Shown here one piece after another: positions 54,846 through 64,000 of a stretch of DNA of 64,000 bases. The position numbers were made by a program, and so were the translations under genes. Below the pieces are notes generated by a model. The model was given only the letters and a program-made list of their open reading frames with translations. It was not told the origin of the DNA and ran no database searches. Position 1 is the first letter of the stretch, and every line of letters starts with the position of its first letter. This DNA is from Paraplanobispora takensis. Lineage in GTDB: Bacteria > Actinomycetota > Actinomycetes > Streptosporangiales > Streptosporangiaceae. The stretch is taken from positions 124,001-188,000 of the forward strand of contig NZ_BOOK01000016.1 of assembly GCF_016863195.1 (NCBI RefSeq), in the 5' to 3' direction.

Positions 54846-55580
54846 TCACGTCAGGACGTCGAGGGTCCAGGAGCGCCTGGCCGACGGGGCGGGACCGAGG
54901 CTGACGGTGTGGCCGAGGTCGTCCAGGACCTTGGCGAGCTGGTCGGGGGTCTGCGGGTCGGCGTCCGCCTCCAGGAGGGAGCGGGCGATCGCGCCCCGGG
55001 TCGCCTTGGCCATGTGGCTGACCACCTTGCCGTCCTTGAGCACCCGTACGGCCACCGCCCGGTCCCCGGGGTTCCAGGCGGCCGCGTAGGTGCTCGATCG
55101 CAGGTCGACCACCAGCCCGGACCCGGCGTCGAGCAGGGGCGTGATCGAACGCCGCCAGAAGGCGCCCAGGCCGCCCAGCGGCGGCAGCCTCACGCCCATG
55201 GACAGCCGGTACGGCGGGATCCTGTCGGTGATCTTGAGTAGTCCCCACAGGCCGGAGAAGACGAGCAGGCTCTCCGCGGCCCGGCCGGCGGCATCGGGGG
55301 ACAGGGAGTCCAGGCCGAGGTTGTCGTAGAGCACCCCGGTGTAGAGCTCGGCGGCCGTCAGCGTGGGCGCGGTGCGCAGCTCCCGGTTCTTGCCGATCTC
55401 ACCGAGCCGGCCCTCGGACAACCCGAGCACGGTGCGCGCCTGCGGCGTGTCGCACAGCGCGGTCAGCGCGTCCAGGACGGTCTGCCGGGGCAGGGACGGG
55501 AAGCTCAGGGCGGACAGGTCGAGGGCGGGACCGCGGCCCGCCTCGGCCTTGCCCTCCGACGGGGGCAGCAGGATCAGCAC
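54846..55580 (-). CDS. yaaA: YaaA-family peroxide stress protein
   Basis: This cytosolic protein of 244 aa has the YaaA (DUF328) signature MLILLPPSEGKAE at the N terminus, LYTGVLYDNLGLDSL in the middle and VVDLRSSTYAAAWNP. In E. coli YaaA limits iron-driven DNA damage during hydrogen peroxide stress, and a DNA-binding fold is reported. The start is GTG 55580 with GGGAG close upstream; TAGGCT lies eight bases before it. Divergent from the GNAT gene, 59 nt apart. Confidence 0.92.
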   Translation of the reverse strand: MLILLPPSEGKAEAGRGPALDLSALSFPSLPRQTVLDALTALCDTPQARTVLGLSEGRLGEIGKNRELRTAPTLTAAELYTGVLYDNLGLDSLSPDAAGRAAESLLVFSGLWGLLKITDRIPPYRLSMGVRLPPLGGLGAFWRRSITPLLDAGSGLVVDLRSSTYAAAWNPGDRAVAVRVLKDGKVVSHMAKATRGAIARSLLEADADPQTPDQLAKVLDDLGHTVSLGPAPSARRSWTLDVLT

Positions 55581-55639
55581 GTCTCCCGAGCCTAGTGCGG
55601 TTCCGGTGGCGCCCGGACCGGCACCTAGAATCCCGTTTC

Positions 55640-56377
55640 ATGATCGATGAGGAGTTCGACCGGCTCGTCGACCGGGCCTGGCCGGCCACCGGCAGGGTGC
55701 CGGCCGGGAGCTGGACGCTGCGCACCGCCGGCGGGGTGACCAAGCGGGCCAACTCGGTGCTGCCGCTGGGGGAGCGGGAGGACCTGGAGGCGGCGGTGGA
55801 GGAGGCGGAGAGGTTCTACGCCGGGCACGGGCTGCCGTGCGTGTTCTCCATCGGCATGGGCGCGACCCCGGGGCTGGACGTCCTGCTGGAGGCGCGCGGC
55901 TACCGCGTGGTGGATCCCACGCTGATCATGACCCGGTCGCTGGCGCCCGCCGTACCGGACGGGGAGCCTGCGGGACCGGACGGGGAGCCTGCGGCGGGGG
56001 TGACGCTCGCGACGGCGCCCGACCGGCGGTGGCTGGAGGTCTGGTGGAGTGTGGACGGCAGGTACGGCGAGGGCGTGGAGAAGGCCGCGCGGATCCTGAC
56101 CGGGGTGCCGGCCGTCTACGCCTCGCTGGACGGGGAGGCGGTGGGCCGGGGCGTGCCGCAGGGCGGGTGGCTGGGCGTCTACTGCATGGCGACGCTGCCG
56201 CACGCGCGGGGACGCGGTCACGGGGGGCGGTTGTTGAACGCCCTGCTCTCGCACGGGCGGGAGCAGGGCGCTGATCGGGCATATCTAGTTGTGGTGGAGT
56301 CCAACACCGGGGCCCGGTCGCTCTATGAACGACTGGGGTTCACGGTGTCGGGCCGATATCACTATCGGGTCCGGTGA
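55640..56377 (+). CDS. GNAT-family N-acetyltransferase
   Basis: The protein has 245 aa from ATG 55640, eight bases behind TAGAAT. The N-terminal half is a divergent GNAT-like fold (LRTAGGVTKRANSVLPLGE, CVFSIGMGATPGLDVLLEAR). The C-terminal half has the acetyl-CoA loop LPHARGRGHGGRLLNALLSH (RGRGHGG is the pyrophosphate-binding QxxGxG/A type) and VVESNTGARSLYERLGF. A direct duplication of 18 bp encodes PDGEPA twice in the linker. The substrate is unknown; a small metabolite or antibiotic is possible. Confidence 0.92.
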   Translation: MIDEEFDRLVDRAWPATGRVPAGSWTLRTAGGVTKRANSVLPLGEREDLEAAVEEAERFYAGHGLPCVFSIGMGATPGLDVLLEARGYRVVDPTLIMTRSLAPAVPDGEPAGPDGEPAAGVTLATAPDRRWLEVWWSVDGRYGEGVEKAARILTGVPAVYASLDGEAVGRGVPQGGWLGVYCMATLPHARGRGHGGRLLNALLSHGREQGADRAYLVVVESNTGARSLYERLGFTVSGRYHYRVR

Positions 56378-56381
56378 ACTC

Positions 56382-56612
56382 CTACCGCTCTTCGTCTCGT
56401 GCGATAGAGGGGGTGGCGCTGAGGCGTGCCGACTCGTCCTGAATGTCGGCACCCTTGTCCCTCAGCACGGCCACGTGCTGACGCCCGTGGTGGGCGCAGA
56501 ACAGCAGCTCCCCCCCAATGGGAAGGGTCGCGCGGATGTAGGCCTGGGCGCCACACCGGTCACAGCGGTCCGTGGCCGTCAGCGGCTTGGCGGGGGCGAG
56601 AGCTCCAGTCAC
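56382..56612 (-). CDS. DUF7455-like small zinc-ribbon protein
   Basis: The 76-aa protein has a treble-clef or ribbon pattern: TDRCDRCGAQAYIRATLPIG with a CxxC, and GELLFCAHHGRQHVAVLRDK with Cys-x-His-His. Conserved small actinobacterial proteins of this type are known only as a domain of unknown function (DUF7455). The start is GTG 56612 with AAAGG upstream. It is convergent with the GNAT gene (4 nt apart) and divergent from parE. Probably a nucleic-acid or protein-binding accessory factor; this is a guess. Confidence 0.85.
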   Translation of the reverse strand: MTGALAPAKPLTATDRCDRCGAQAYIRATLPIGGELLFCAHHGRQHVAVLRDKGADIQDESARLSATPSIARDEER

Positions 56613-56860
56613 GTATCGCCTTTCGGGTCATCCCCGGGGTGGGGGATCTGGCGTCAGTCACTTGAGACAACATCTAACCCGATGAGGACGTTCCCAACCG
56701 ACCTGCGAGTACGCCGAGAGCGGAATGTTCCCCTGAGTGACGGAGAACGCGCCTGATGTAACACGGATGTCCACCTGGTGGCAAGCTAGGACACGCCTCA
56801 CCGGGAAGAGCGCGGTAGGCTACGCACACGTGTTCGAAGCACGGCACGGAGGGAGTGGGT

Positions 56861-58933
56861 GTGACCGCAGTTAGCACGGAGGCGGGTTATACGGCCCGTC
56901 ACCTGTCGGTCCTGGAAGGCCTCGAAGCCGTCCGCAAGCGCCCGGGGATGTACATCGGGTCCACCGACAGCCGCGGTCTCATGCACTGCCTGTGGGAGAT
57001 CGTGGACAACGGCGTCGACGAGGCCCTGGCGGGCTTCTGCGACCGCATCGAGGTCGAGCTGTACGCCGACGGCTCGATCGAGGTCCGCGACAACGGCCGG
57101 GGCATCCCCGTCGACGTCGAGCCGAAGACCGGCCTGGCCGGCGTGGAGCTCGTCTACACCAAGCTGCACGCGGGCGGGAAGTTCGGCGGCGGCTCCTACG
57201 CCGCCTCCGGCGGCCTGCACGGGGTCGGCGCCTCCGTGGTCAACGCCCTGTCCTCCCGGCTCGACGTCGAGGTCGACCGCGACGGCCGGATCCACGAGAT
57301 CAGCTTCCGCCGGGGCGTGCCCGGCGTCTTCGACGGCGACGGGCCCGGCGCCAAGTTCAAGAAGAAGTCCGGCCTGCGCGACGGCGGCCCGCTGGCCCGC
57401 AAGGGCACCGGCACCCGGGTCCGCTTCTGGGCCGACCGCCAGATCTTCCTGCCCGACGCCGAGGTCTCCCTCGACGAGATCCACGTGCGCCTGCGCCAGA
57501 CCGCGTTCCTGGTCCCCGGCCTCACCTTGTCCGTGCGCGACAGCCGCGGCGAGGAGCCCACGGAGGAGGAGTTCCGCTTCGACGGCGGCATCTCCGAGTT
57601 CACCGAGTTCCTCGCCCGCGACGAGGCCGTCTGCGACGTGCTGCGCCTGCAGGGCGTCGGCCACTTCCACGAGACCGTGCCGGTCCTGGACGACCTGGGG
57701 CACATGACCCCCACCGAGGTCCAGCGCGAGCTCACCGTGGACGTCGCGCTGCGCTGGGGCAAGGGCTACGACGTCACCGTCCGCTCCTTCGTCAACGTGA
57801 TCGCCACCCCCAAGGGCGGCACCCACGTCAACGGCTTCGAGCGGGCCATGGTCCGCACGGTCAACGAGCAGCTGCGCGAGACCCGTCTGCTGAAGAACGG
57901 CGACGCCCCGGTCACCCGTGACGACATCTTCGAGGGCCTGACCGCGGTGGTGACCGTCCGGGTGCCGGAGCCGCAGTTCGAGGGGCAGACCAAGGAGGTC
58001 CTGGGCACCTCGGCGGCCAGCCGGATCGTCTCCCACGTGGTCTCCCGCGAGCTGAAGGAGCTGTTCTCCAACCCCTCGCGCACGCTCAAGCCGCAGCTGC
58101 GCGCGGCGCTGGAGAAGATCGTCGCCGCGGCCAAGGCGCGCATCGCCGCCCGCGAGCACCGCGACAACCAGCGGCGCAAGACCGCCCTGGAGAACTCCGC
58201 GCTCCCCGCCAAGCTGGTCGACTGCCGCAGCGACGACGTCGACCGCACCGAGCTGTTCATCGTCGAGGGAGACTCGGCGCTGGGCACCGCCCGCGCGGCC
58301 CGCGACTCGGAGTTCCAGGCGCTGCTGCCGATCCGCGGCAAGATCCTGAACGTGCAGAAGGCGTCCGTCGCCGACATGCTGAAGAACGCCGAGTGCGCCG
58401 CGATCATCCAGGTCATCGGCGCGGGCTCGGGCCGCTCGTTCGACATCGAGGCCGCGCGCTACGGCAAGGTCATCCTGATGGCCGACGCCGACGTCGACGG
58501 CGCGCACATCCGCTGCCTGCTGCTGACCCTGTTCCACCGCTACATGCGGCCACTGGTCGAGGCCGGGCGGGTCTTCGCCGCGGTCCCGCCGCTGCACCGG
58601 ATCGAGATCACCAACCCCGGCCGGGGCAAGGAGAAATACCTCTACTGCTACTCCGACGCCGAGCTCCACCGCACCCTGCGCGACCTGGAGCGCCGCGGCA
58701 AGCGGTGGAAGGACCCGGTCCAGCGCTACAAGGGTCTGGGTGAGATGGACGCCGACCAGCTGGCCGAGACGACCATGGAGCCGCGCCACCGCACCCTGCG
58801 CCGGGTCCGGATCGAGGACGTCGAGAAGGCCGAGGAGATCTTCAGCCTCCTCATGGGCAGCGACGTGGCCCCGCGCCGGGAGTTCATCGTCAACAGCGCG
58901 GCCGAGGTCGACCGCGACCACATCGACGCCTGA
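56861..58933 (+). CDS. parE: DNA topoisomerase IV subunit B (ParE), GyrB family
   Basis: This is the ATPase subunit (690 aa) of a type IIA topoisomerase. The GHKL ATPase begins at YTARHLSVLEGLEAVRKRPG and has EIVDNGVDEALAG (Mg and ATP), DNGRGIPVD and GGLHGVGASVVNAL. The transducer is followed by the TOPRIM domain with LFIVEGDSALGTARAARDSE and ADADVDGAHIRCLLL (DxD), and ends with RYKGLGEMDADQLAETTMEP. GTG 56861 is preferred because GGAGGGA lies six bases upstream. It is assigned as ParE, not GyrB, because its partner at the right edge lacks the GyrA box. A 14-codon frame from GTG 56830, eight bases behind TAGGCT, overlaps its start and might be a coupled leader ORF. Confidence 0.95.
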   Translation: MTAVSTEAGYTARHLSVLEGLEAVRKRPGMYIGSTDSRGLMHCLWEIVDNGVDEALAGFCDRIEVELYADGSIEVRDNGRGIPVDVEPKTGLAGVELVYTKLHAGGKFGGGSYAASGGLHGVGASVVNALSSRLDVEVDRDGRIHEISFRRGVPGVFDGDGPGAKFKKKSGLRDGGPLARKGTGTRVRFWADRQIFLPDAEVSLDEIHVRLRQTAFLVPGLTLSVRDSRGEEPTEEEFRFDGGISEFTEFLARDEAVCDVLRLQGVGHFHETVPVLDDLGHMTPTEVQRELTVDVALRWGKGYDVTVRSFVNVIATPKGGTHVNGFERAMVRTVNEQLRETRLLKNGDAPVTRDDIFEGLTAVVTVRVPEPQFEGQTKEVLGTSAASRIVSHVVSRELKELFSNPSRTLKPQLRAALEKIVAAAKARIAAREHRDNQRRKTALENSALPAKLVDCRSDDVDRTELFIVEGDSALGTARAARDSEFQALLPIRGKILNVQKASVADMLKNAECAAIIQVIGAGSGRSFDIEAARYGKVILMADADVDGAHIRCLLLTLFHRYMRPLVEAGRVFAAVPPLHRIEITNPGRGKEKYLYCYSDAELHRTLRDLERRGKRWKDPVQRYKGLGEMDADQLAETTMEPRHRTLRRVRIEDVEKAEEIFSLLMGSDVAPRREFIVNSAAEVDRDHIDA

Positions 58934-59113
58934 GAGCCCTTCACCGGCCCGGGAGCGCCCCGGGCCGGTTTCCCTATGTCCGGGGCCGTTCGCGGCCTTC
59001 ACGGGGCCGTACAGGCGCCTCAGCGCCCCCGTCGGGGCCCACGGGGCTCCGCTGCCCCCGGTTTCCCGGACGGGCCGTACGGCCTCCGCCGTCTCAGGCG
59101 GCTTCCCGGCGAC

Positions 59114-59896
59114 TCAGCCGGTACGGCGCAGCAGGAACGTGACGAAGCCCAGGATGCCGCGATAGCCGTCCAGCCACATGTCCCGGTGTTCGAGCGCGGC
59201 GGTCAGGGCCGCCTCGCCGTCCGGGCCGGGATTGTCCAGGGCCCAGCGGGTCAGGCTGCCGGTCCACGACCATTCGTACTCGTCCCACTCGGCCCGCTCG
59301 CTGGTGTGCCCGTAGACGACCCGGAAGCCGGCGTCCTCGACGGCGCGGACGGTGCCGGGCAGGTCGGCGTACTCCTCGGGTGCCGCGCCGAGCCGGGCCA
59401 GGGCCCGCGCAGTGGGCTGCTCGTCCCAGAACCCGTCGCCGACGAGCGCCAGGCCGTCCGGCCGCAGGAGCCCGCGCACGGCCTCCAGCGCCGGTCCGAG
59501 CCCGCCGAAGGCGTGGACGGCTCCGACGCAGAGCACCAGGTCGTAGGGCTCGGCGGGGGTGAAGCCGGCGGCCGGCCTCTCGTGCAGCCGGATCCGGCCG
59601 CGGAGCCCCCGCGCCTCGGCCTCCCGGGCCGCCGACGCCAGAGCCTCCGCGGAGATGTCCACCCCGTCGGCCGTGACGTCCGGATGGAGCTCCAGCGCCC
59701 GCAGCGTCCAGGCCGCCTGCCCGCAGCCGAGGTCGAGGACGCGCGCCCCGGCCCGCAACCGCGCCCGGGTCAGCAGGCGGTCCAGGGAGGCCTGGCTGAC
59801 CGGGGCGGCGATCGGGTGGTCCGCGTGGGCGACGAGGCTGATCAGTTGACGGTCCATGGGGAGCCATCCTGTCGCGGGTCCCGCACGCTCTTCCAT
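59114..59896 (-). CDS. SAM-dependent methyltransferase, class I
   Basis: The protein has 260 aa (247 if it starts at ATG 59857). The SAM-binding motif I is ARVLDLGCGQAAWTLRALE, with an acidic VDIS at the end of strand 2, then a strand 4 motif (YDLVLCVGAVHAFGG) and the LLRPDGLALVGDGFW post-motif. The C-terminal part is Trp-rich (WDEYEWSWTGSLTRW), perhaps the substrate pocket. The substrate is unknown; a small molecule is likely. It lies upstream of nothing obviously related and is convergent with parE. Confidence 0.9.
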   Translation of the reverse strand: MEERAGPATGWLPMDRQLISLVAHADHPIAAPVSQASLDRLLTRARLRAGARVLDLGCGQAAWTLRALELHPDVTADGVDISAEALASAAREAEARGLRGRIRLHERPAAGFTPAEPYDLVLCVGAVHAFGGLGPALEAVRGLLRPDGLALVGDGFWDEQPTARALARLGAAPEEYADLPGTVRAVEDAGFRVVYGHTSERAEWDEYEWSWTGSLTRWALDNPGPDGEAALTAALEHRDMWLDGYRGILGFVTFLLRRTG

Positions 59897-59969
59897 CGAA
59901 TATGCAGGTGAGGGGAGTGGTTCGCGGGGAGGCGGTCCCGGGGCCGGGCGCGCGGCCCCCGGAGGGGCC

Positions 59970-60464
59970 TCACAGGTCCACGGGCAGGATCTTGCCGGTG
60001 TGCACGTCGTAGATCGCGCCGCCGATGGCCAGGCCCTCGGGGAGGAACGGGCTGGTCCTGGCGCGGACCAGGTCGTGGCGCAGGGCGGCGTCCTGGTCGG
60101 GGACGGTGTGGAACTCCAGGCTGCGGGTGTCCACGCCCTGCCCGGCGGCCAGCCGATGCACGTCGTCGTCGGTGGCCTTGGCCATGCCGCAGTCGGTGTG
60201 CGGCATGATCAGCACCCGGTTCACGTTCAGCAGATAGACCGCCAGGACGAGCGTGCGCAGCACGTCGTCGGTGACCCGGGCCCCGGCGTTGCGCAGGATC
60301 TTGGCGTCGCCCGGCTTGAGGCCGAACAGCCCCAGCGGGTCGATCCGGGAGTCCATGCACGTGACCACGGCCAGCCCCCGGGCGGCTCTGCCGGTCAGTT
60401 CCGAGTCGGTGAACGTGGCGGAGAACTCCTCGTTGGCGGCCAGCAGGTCGTCGAAGGCACTCAC
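59970..60464 (-). CDS. Beta-class carbonic anhydrase
   Basis: This cytosolic zinc enzyme of 164 aa interconverts CO2 and bicarbonate. Zinc ligands are Cys36 (in VVTCMDSRID, with the Asp38-Arg40 pair), His89 and Cys92 (in MPHTDCGM). The length and pattern match the short actinobacterial type. The start is GTG 60464 behind GAGGG. The intergenic region with the divergent gene at 60647 contains a palindrome that may control either gene. Confidence 0.95.
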   Translation of the reverse strand: MSAFDDLLAANEEFSATFTDSELTGRAARGLAVVTCMDSRIDPLGLFGLKPGDAKILRNAGARVTDDVLRTLVLAVYLLNVNRVLIMPHTDCGMAKATDDDVHRLAAGQGVDTRSLEFHTVPDQDAALRHDLVRARTSPFLPEGLAIGGAIYDVHTGKILPVDL

Positions 60465-60566
60465 GTATGCATCCCTCGGTCGGTGAAATCGTCGGACTAA
60501 TGATTCCCCATGCCCGTTTCATGGATATTTCCGGGCGGCCCTCAACGGTCAACTTGCCGAAGGCTG

Positions 60567-60586
60567 CGTGATCATCGTTCACGATG
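60567..60586. promoter_or_regulatory. Overlapping palindromes between carbonic anhydrase and gene 60647
   Basis: CATCGT-TC-ACGATG (60573-60586) is perfect, and CGTGA-N7-TCACG (60567-60583) overlaps it. Candidate operator. Confidence 0.45.
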
Positions 60587-60646
60587 CGTAATGATGCCGT
60601 CACGAAAGGCGTAGGACTTCAGGACTTGTGGAGAGTGTGGAGTGTG

Positions 60647-60964
60647 ATGAGCAGGACCGAATCCCTGGCCGACTATCTGCGCGCCCAGGCCAGAAAGAAG
60701 CTGGACCGGGTGGAGATCCGCGACAGGGGGCGCAACGCGCGCTCGGCGCTCGCCCTGCTCGACGCGACGGCCCATGTCGAGTCGCTGCCCGACGACGATC
60801 CGCTGCTGGAGGCCCTGGCCGAGGCCGGCTGCTTCGGCCCGCTCGGCGTCGGCGAGTTCCAGGCCGGAGAGGAGATCGACAGGCTGGTGCGCTTCTGGGA
60901 GTCCGGAGAGCCCGGGGAGCTGCTGGCGGCGATCAGGGCCCTCTTCCAGGGCCTGCGGGTGTGA
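60647..60964 (+). CDS. Small protein of unknown function
   Basis: The 105-aa protein starts at ATG 60647 (GGAG five bases upstream). It looks mainly helical: SLADYLRAQARKKLDRVEIR, NARSALALLDATAHVESLPD, LLEALAEAGCFGPLGVGEFQ, IDRLVRFWESGEPGELLAAI. It has no signal, membrane segment or known motif. GC at third codon positions supports real coding. The neighbours give no functional hint. Confidence 0.75.
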   Translation: MSRTESLADYLRAQARKKLDRVEIRDRGRNARSALALLDATAHVESLPDDDPLLEALAEAGCFGPLGVGEFQAGEEIDRLVRFWESGEPGELLAAIRALFQGLRV

Positions 60965-61202
60965 TCCGGGGTCGCCCGCGGCGGGGACGCCGTACGGCTG
61001 CGCGTACCGGACGGCCGGGCCGCCGGGGGCGCGGGGTGAGCGGAGGGGCCGGGTGAGCGGGGAGCCTGGGTGAGCGGGAAGCCTGGGGGACGGAGAGTCC
61101 GGACGGGGGGAGGCCCGGGTGAATGAGGGGCCCGGGCACGCATGTCCGGCCGCCGCGAGGGCACTGTCTTCCTGGAACGTCGGCAACACCCCCGTAAGAC
61201 TG

Positions 61203-61231
61203 TTGCCGGTGACACAACACCGTCATAGGGT
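61203..61231 (+). promoter_or_regulatory. Promoter of the VOC gene at 61261
   Basis: TTGCCG (61203-61208), a 17-bp spacer and TAGGGT (61226-61231); the start would be near 61238. Confidence 0.65.
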
Positions 61232-61260
61232 TTTCGATGGTGTCTCACACGGGAGGAATC

Positions 61261-61626
61261 ATGGCAATCGCCCGCATGCGGTCCGTCGTCCTCGACTGCC
61301 CCGACCCCAAACGCCTGGCCGACTTCTACGGTGAGCTCCTCGGCTGGAAGATCACCGACCTCGACGACGACTGGGTGACGCTCTCCGACGGAGGGCCCGT
61401 ACGGATCTGCTTCCAGCAGGCGTCCGACCACCAGCCGCCGGACTGGCCCGACCCGGACCGTCCCCAGCAGTTCCACCTGGACGTGACGGTGGACGACCTG
61501 GACAAGGCCGAGGCCGAGGTGCTCGCGATCGGAGCGGTCAAGCACGCCCACCAGCCGAGCGAGGAGGGCGACTTCAGGGTCTTCCTCGACCCGGCGGGCC
61601 ACCCGTTCTGCCTCTGCGTGGACTGA
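61261..61626 (+). CDS. VOC (glyoxalase-like) domain protein
   Basis: The protein has 121 aa from ATG 61261 behind GGGAGG. The single VOC domain reads RMRSVVLDCPDPKRLADFYG, LLGWKITDLDDDWVTLSDGG, PQQFHLDVTVDDLDKAEAEV and FRVFLDPAGHPFCLCVD, a layout common in actinobacterial glyoxalase-like proteins (Glyoxalase_6 type). The ligand is unknown. It has its own promoter and lies between a small unknown gene and the convergent parC. Confidence 0.93.
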   Translation: MAIARMRSVVLDCPDPKRLADFYGELLGWKITDLDDDWVTLSDGGPVRICFQQASDHQPPDWPDPDRPQQFHLDVTVDDLDKAEAEVLAIGAVKHAHQPSEEGDFRVFLDPAGHPFCLCVD

Positions 61627-61686
61627 GCGGCCTCGGGCGGGCGACGCTTCCGTCGTCGCCCGCCTTCCGCCGGATGACGGCGGCCG

Positions 61687-64000
61687 TTACTGCCCGTCCT
61701 GCTCGGGCGAGGGCGCCCGGCCGCCGGCGGACCGGTCGTAGACGACCGTGCCCAGCGCGCCGCCCACCGCCGCCACGGTGTGGGTGAGGCGGAGGCCGGA
61801 GCCGTCGCGGCGGCCCAGCTCATCGGGGAGCGGGACCGGCTTGCCGACGGCGGAGACGGCGCGGGCCGGGCCGGGGCCCGCCCAGGCGAGCAGCAGGACG
61901 TCTTCGCCCTTGAGGAAGCGCTGGGCGCGCACGCCGCCGGTGGCGCGGCCCTTGGGCGGGTATTCGGCGAAGTCGGAGATCTTCGCCCCGCCGATCTGGG
62001 TGCCGGGCAGGGCGGTGGAGGATCCGGCGATCGTCACGACCCTCGACTCCAGGGCCGGGTCCACGGCGCCGAACCAGATGACCGCGGCGCCGTCGTTCAG
62101 CCGGACGCCGGTCATGCCGCCGGCCGGGCGGCCCTGGGGCCGGACGCTGGAGGCGGGATAGCGCAGCAACTGGGCGTCGGAGGTGATGAAGACCAGGTCG
62201 TGGTCCTCGGAGGCCAGCTCCACGGCGCCGACCACGATGTCGTCGTCCTTGAGCCCGATGACCTCGAACTCGTCGCGGTTGGCCGGATAGTCGGGCACGA
62301 CCCGCTTGACCACGCCCTGCGCGGTGCCGAGGGCCAGGCCCGGCCCGTCGGGATCCAGGGAGCCGATGCCCACGACCGTCTCGCCCGGGTTCAGCGAGAC
62401 GTACTCGGAGACGGGATGGCCGCCCGACAACGACGGCGGGCTGGCCGTCGGCGGGAGCGTCGGCAGGTCGACCACCTGCACCCGGATCATCCGGCCCTGG
62501 CTGGTGACCACGCCGACCTCGCCCCGCACCGTGCTGTTGACGACCGAGACCAGCACGTCGTGGGCCGAGCGCGAACCCTCGCCCGGCAGCGGGGAGGCGT
62601 CGGCCATCCGGGCCAGCAGGCCGGTGGAGGAGAACAGCACCAGACACGGGTCGTCGGCCACCTCGAGGGCGACCGGCGCCTTCTTCGCCACTCCCGACGA
62701 CTCCAGCAGGACCGTGCGGCGGGGGGTGCCGTAGGTCTTGGCGACCTGCGCGAGCTCGCCGGAGACCACCTTGCGCAGCCGGATCTCGGAGGAGAGGATC
62801 TCGGTCAGCTCGGCGATCTCGTCGAGCAGGGTCTGCTTCTCCCGGTCGAGCTCGATCTTGTCGTAGCGGGTCAGGCGGCGCAGCGGGGTGTCGAGGATGT
62901 AGTTGGCCTGGATCTCCGAGAGCTCGAACACCTCCATCAGACCCTGGCGGGCCTGGGCCGAGTCGTCCGAGGAACGGATGATCCGGATGACCTCGTCGAT
63001 GTTGAGCAGGGCGATGACGAGGCCCTCGACGAGGTGCAGCCGGGCCTCCCGCTTGCTGCGGCGGTGGGCCGAACGGCGGCGGACCACCTCGAGGCGGTGG
63101 TCCACGTAGACCTGCAGCAGCTCGCGCAGGCCCAGCGTGCGCGGCTCGCCGTCGACCAGGGCCACGTTGTTGATGCCGAAGCTCTCCTCCATCGGCGTCA
63201 GCCGGTAGAGCTCCTCCAGCACGGCCTCGGGGATGAACCCGTTCTTGATCTCGATGACCAGCCGCAGGCCCCGGTGGCGGTCGCTGAGGTCCTTCAGGTC
63301 GGAGATGCCCTGGAGCTTCTTGGCGGTGACCAGCTCGCGGATCTTGGTGACGACCCGCTCGGGGCCGACGTTGAAGGGCAGTTCGGTGACGATGATGCCC
63401 TTGCGGCGGGGGCTGACCTGCTCGATGGCGCAGGTGGCGCGCATCCGGAAGGTGCCGCGGCCGCGCGCGTAGGCGTCGCGGACGCCGTCCAGCCCGATGA
63501 TCACGCCGCCGGTGGGCAGGTCGGGGCCGGGGACGAACTGCATCAGCTCGTCGAGCGTGGCGTCCGGCTTCTTGATCAGGTGGCGGGCGGCGGCGATCAC
63601 CTCGACGAGGTTGTGCGGCGCCATGTTGGTGGCCATGCCGACCGCGATGCCGGTGGCCCCGTTGACCAGCAGGTTCGGGAACGCCGACGGCATGACCGTG
63701 GGCTCGGTCTCCTGGCCGTCGTAGTTGGGCTTGAAGTCGACGGTGTCCTCGTCGATCGACTCCACCATGGCCATGGCCGAGGCGGCCAGGCGGGCCTCGG
63801 TGTAGCGCATCGCGGCGGGCAGGTCGTCGGGCGAGCCGAAGTTGCCGTGCCCGTCGACCACCGGCAGCCGCATCGAGAACGGCTGCGCCATGCGGACCAG
63901 CGCGTCGTAGATGGCGGTGTCGCCGTGCGGGTGGAGCTTGCCCATCACGTCGCCGACGACCCGTGACGACTTGACGTGCCCCCGGTCGGGCCGCAGGCCC
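61687..64000 (-). CDS. parC: DNA topoisomerase IV subunit A (ParC), N terminus beyond window
   Basis: About 771 C-terminal codons are present; the first part (about 60-70 residues) lies outside the right edge. The breakage-reunion domain shows [60 protein letters not shown] with the active-site Tyr in AAMRYTE, and [20 protein letters not shown]. The C-terminal beta-pinwheel domain follows from about residue 480 of this fragment ([37 protein letters not shown]). No QRRGGKG-type GyrA box is found, so ParC is preferred over GyrA. It pairs with parE at 56861. The quinolone-resistance region is only partly in the window and shows no obvious anomaly. Confidence 0.95.
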   Translation of the reverse strand, partial: GLRPDRGHVKSSRVVGDVMGKLHPHGDTAIYDALVRMAQPFSMRLPVVDGHGNFGSPDDLPAAMRYTEARLAASAMAMVESIDEDTVDFKPNYDGQETEPTVMPSAFPNLLVNGATGIAVGMATNMAPHNLVEVIAAARHLIKKPDATLDELMQFVPGPDLPTGGVIIGLDGVRDAYARGRGTFRMRATCAIEQVSPRRKGIIVTELPFNVGPERVVTKIRELVTAKKLQGISDLKDLSDRHRGLRLVIEIKNGFIPEAVLEELYRLTPMEESFGINNVALVDGEPRTLGLRELLQVYVDHRLEVVRRRSAHRRSKREARLHLVEGLVIALLNIDEVIRIIRSSDDSAQARQGLMEVFELSEIQANYILDTPLRRLTRYDKIELDREKQTLLDEIAELTEILSSEIRLRKVVSGELAQVAKTYGTPRRTVLLESSGVAKKAPVALEVADDPCLVLFSSTGLLARMADASPLPGEGSRSAHDVLVSVVNSTVRGEVGVVTSQGRMIRVQVVDLPTLPPTASPPSLSGGHPVSEYVSLNPGETVVGIGSLDPDGPGLALGTAQGVVKRVVPDYPANRDEFEVIGLKDDDIVVGAVELASEDHDLVFITSDAQLLRYPASSVRPQGRPAGGMTGVRLNDGAAVIWFGAVDPALESRVVTIAGSSTALPGTQIGGAKISDFAEYPPKGRATGGVRAQRFLKGEDVLLLAWAGPGPARAVSAVGKPVPLPDELGRRDGSGLRLTHTVAAVGGALGTVVYDRSAGGRAPSPEQDGQ

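Noticed and set aside
56822-56842. SOS box upstream of parE (TTCGAA)
   Set aside because: Only the central six bases match; the flanking half-sites required for LexA are missing.

Overview
The window looks like a chromosomal segment of a high-GC actinomycete, probably from the Streptosporangiaceae (Streptosporangium/Nonomuraea type). The reasons are very high GC at third codon positions, frequent GTG starts, TANNNT-type -10 elements placed right at start codons, an actinobacterial SOS box, a lexA / nrdR-nrdJ / principal sigma factor / parE / parC gene order that from memory resembles Streptomyces, and accessory genes typical of soil actinomycetes. The genus is inferred. No rRNA, tRNA, CRISPR array, insertion sequence or phage gene was recognised.

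Region 1 (1-11.8 kb): the end of one cytochrome P450 and a complete CYP124-like paralogue whose start codon abuts a perfect 36-bp inverted repeat; a Pro/Gly-rich membrane protein with DPF repeats; leuS behind what looks like a ribosome-mediated attenuator (a leaderless leader peptide with three Leu codons, then an antiterminator/terminator pair); two tandem paralogous lipoproteins; a TetR regulator divergent from a TetX-like FAD monooxygenase; and a MalY/PatB-type C-S lyase.

Region 2 (11.8-20 kb): a secreted GH18 chitinase with a clear promoter and operator; lexA with an SOS box; a LysM-type protein broken by a 1-nt frameshift; and nrdR-nrdJ (class II ribonucleotide reductase) behind two NrdR boxes.

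Region 3 (20-29 kb): accessory genes, namely a quinone oxidoreductase pseudogene (internal deletion) beside its TetR neighbour, an erythromycin-esterase-like protein, DUF1330, a small Ser/Pro repeat protein, a cupin, a PLP decarboxylase-like enzyme, a TetR divergent from an ECF41 sigma factor, the sigma factor's SDR-type partner, and a coupled membrane protein.

Region 4 (29-49 kb): two small basic ORFs, an overlapping pair of receptor-type kinases of which the first-transcribed is a pseudokinase, a lipoprotein, a VOC protein, LtrA, DoxX, a DHA2 exporter, a TPR membrane protein preceded by a triplicated 32-bp initiation region, a membrane-anchored twin-AAA ATPase, an HTH_42 (AlkX/YcaQ-like) protein, the pxpABC 5-oxoprolinase operon and a large protein of unknown function.

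Region 5 (49-64 kb): a PAS/GAF/SpoIIE phosphatase, the principal sigma factor with a Cys-Cys upstream ORF, unknown and housekeeping genes (YaaA, GNAT, DUF7455), parE, a methyltransferase, beta-carbonic anhydrase, a VOC protein and the 3' part of parC.

Functionally, the core is replication, SOS, nucleotide and transcription machinery. The accessory part is rich in one-component regulators next to their probable targets and in enzymes that could modify or export drugs. Several genes appear to be read from leaderless mRNAs.
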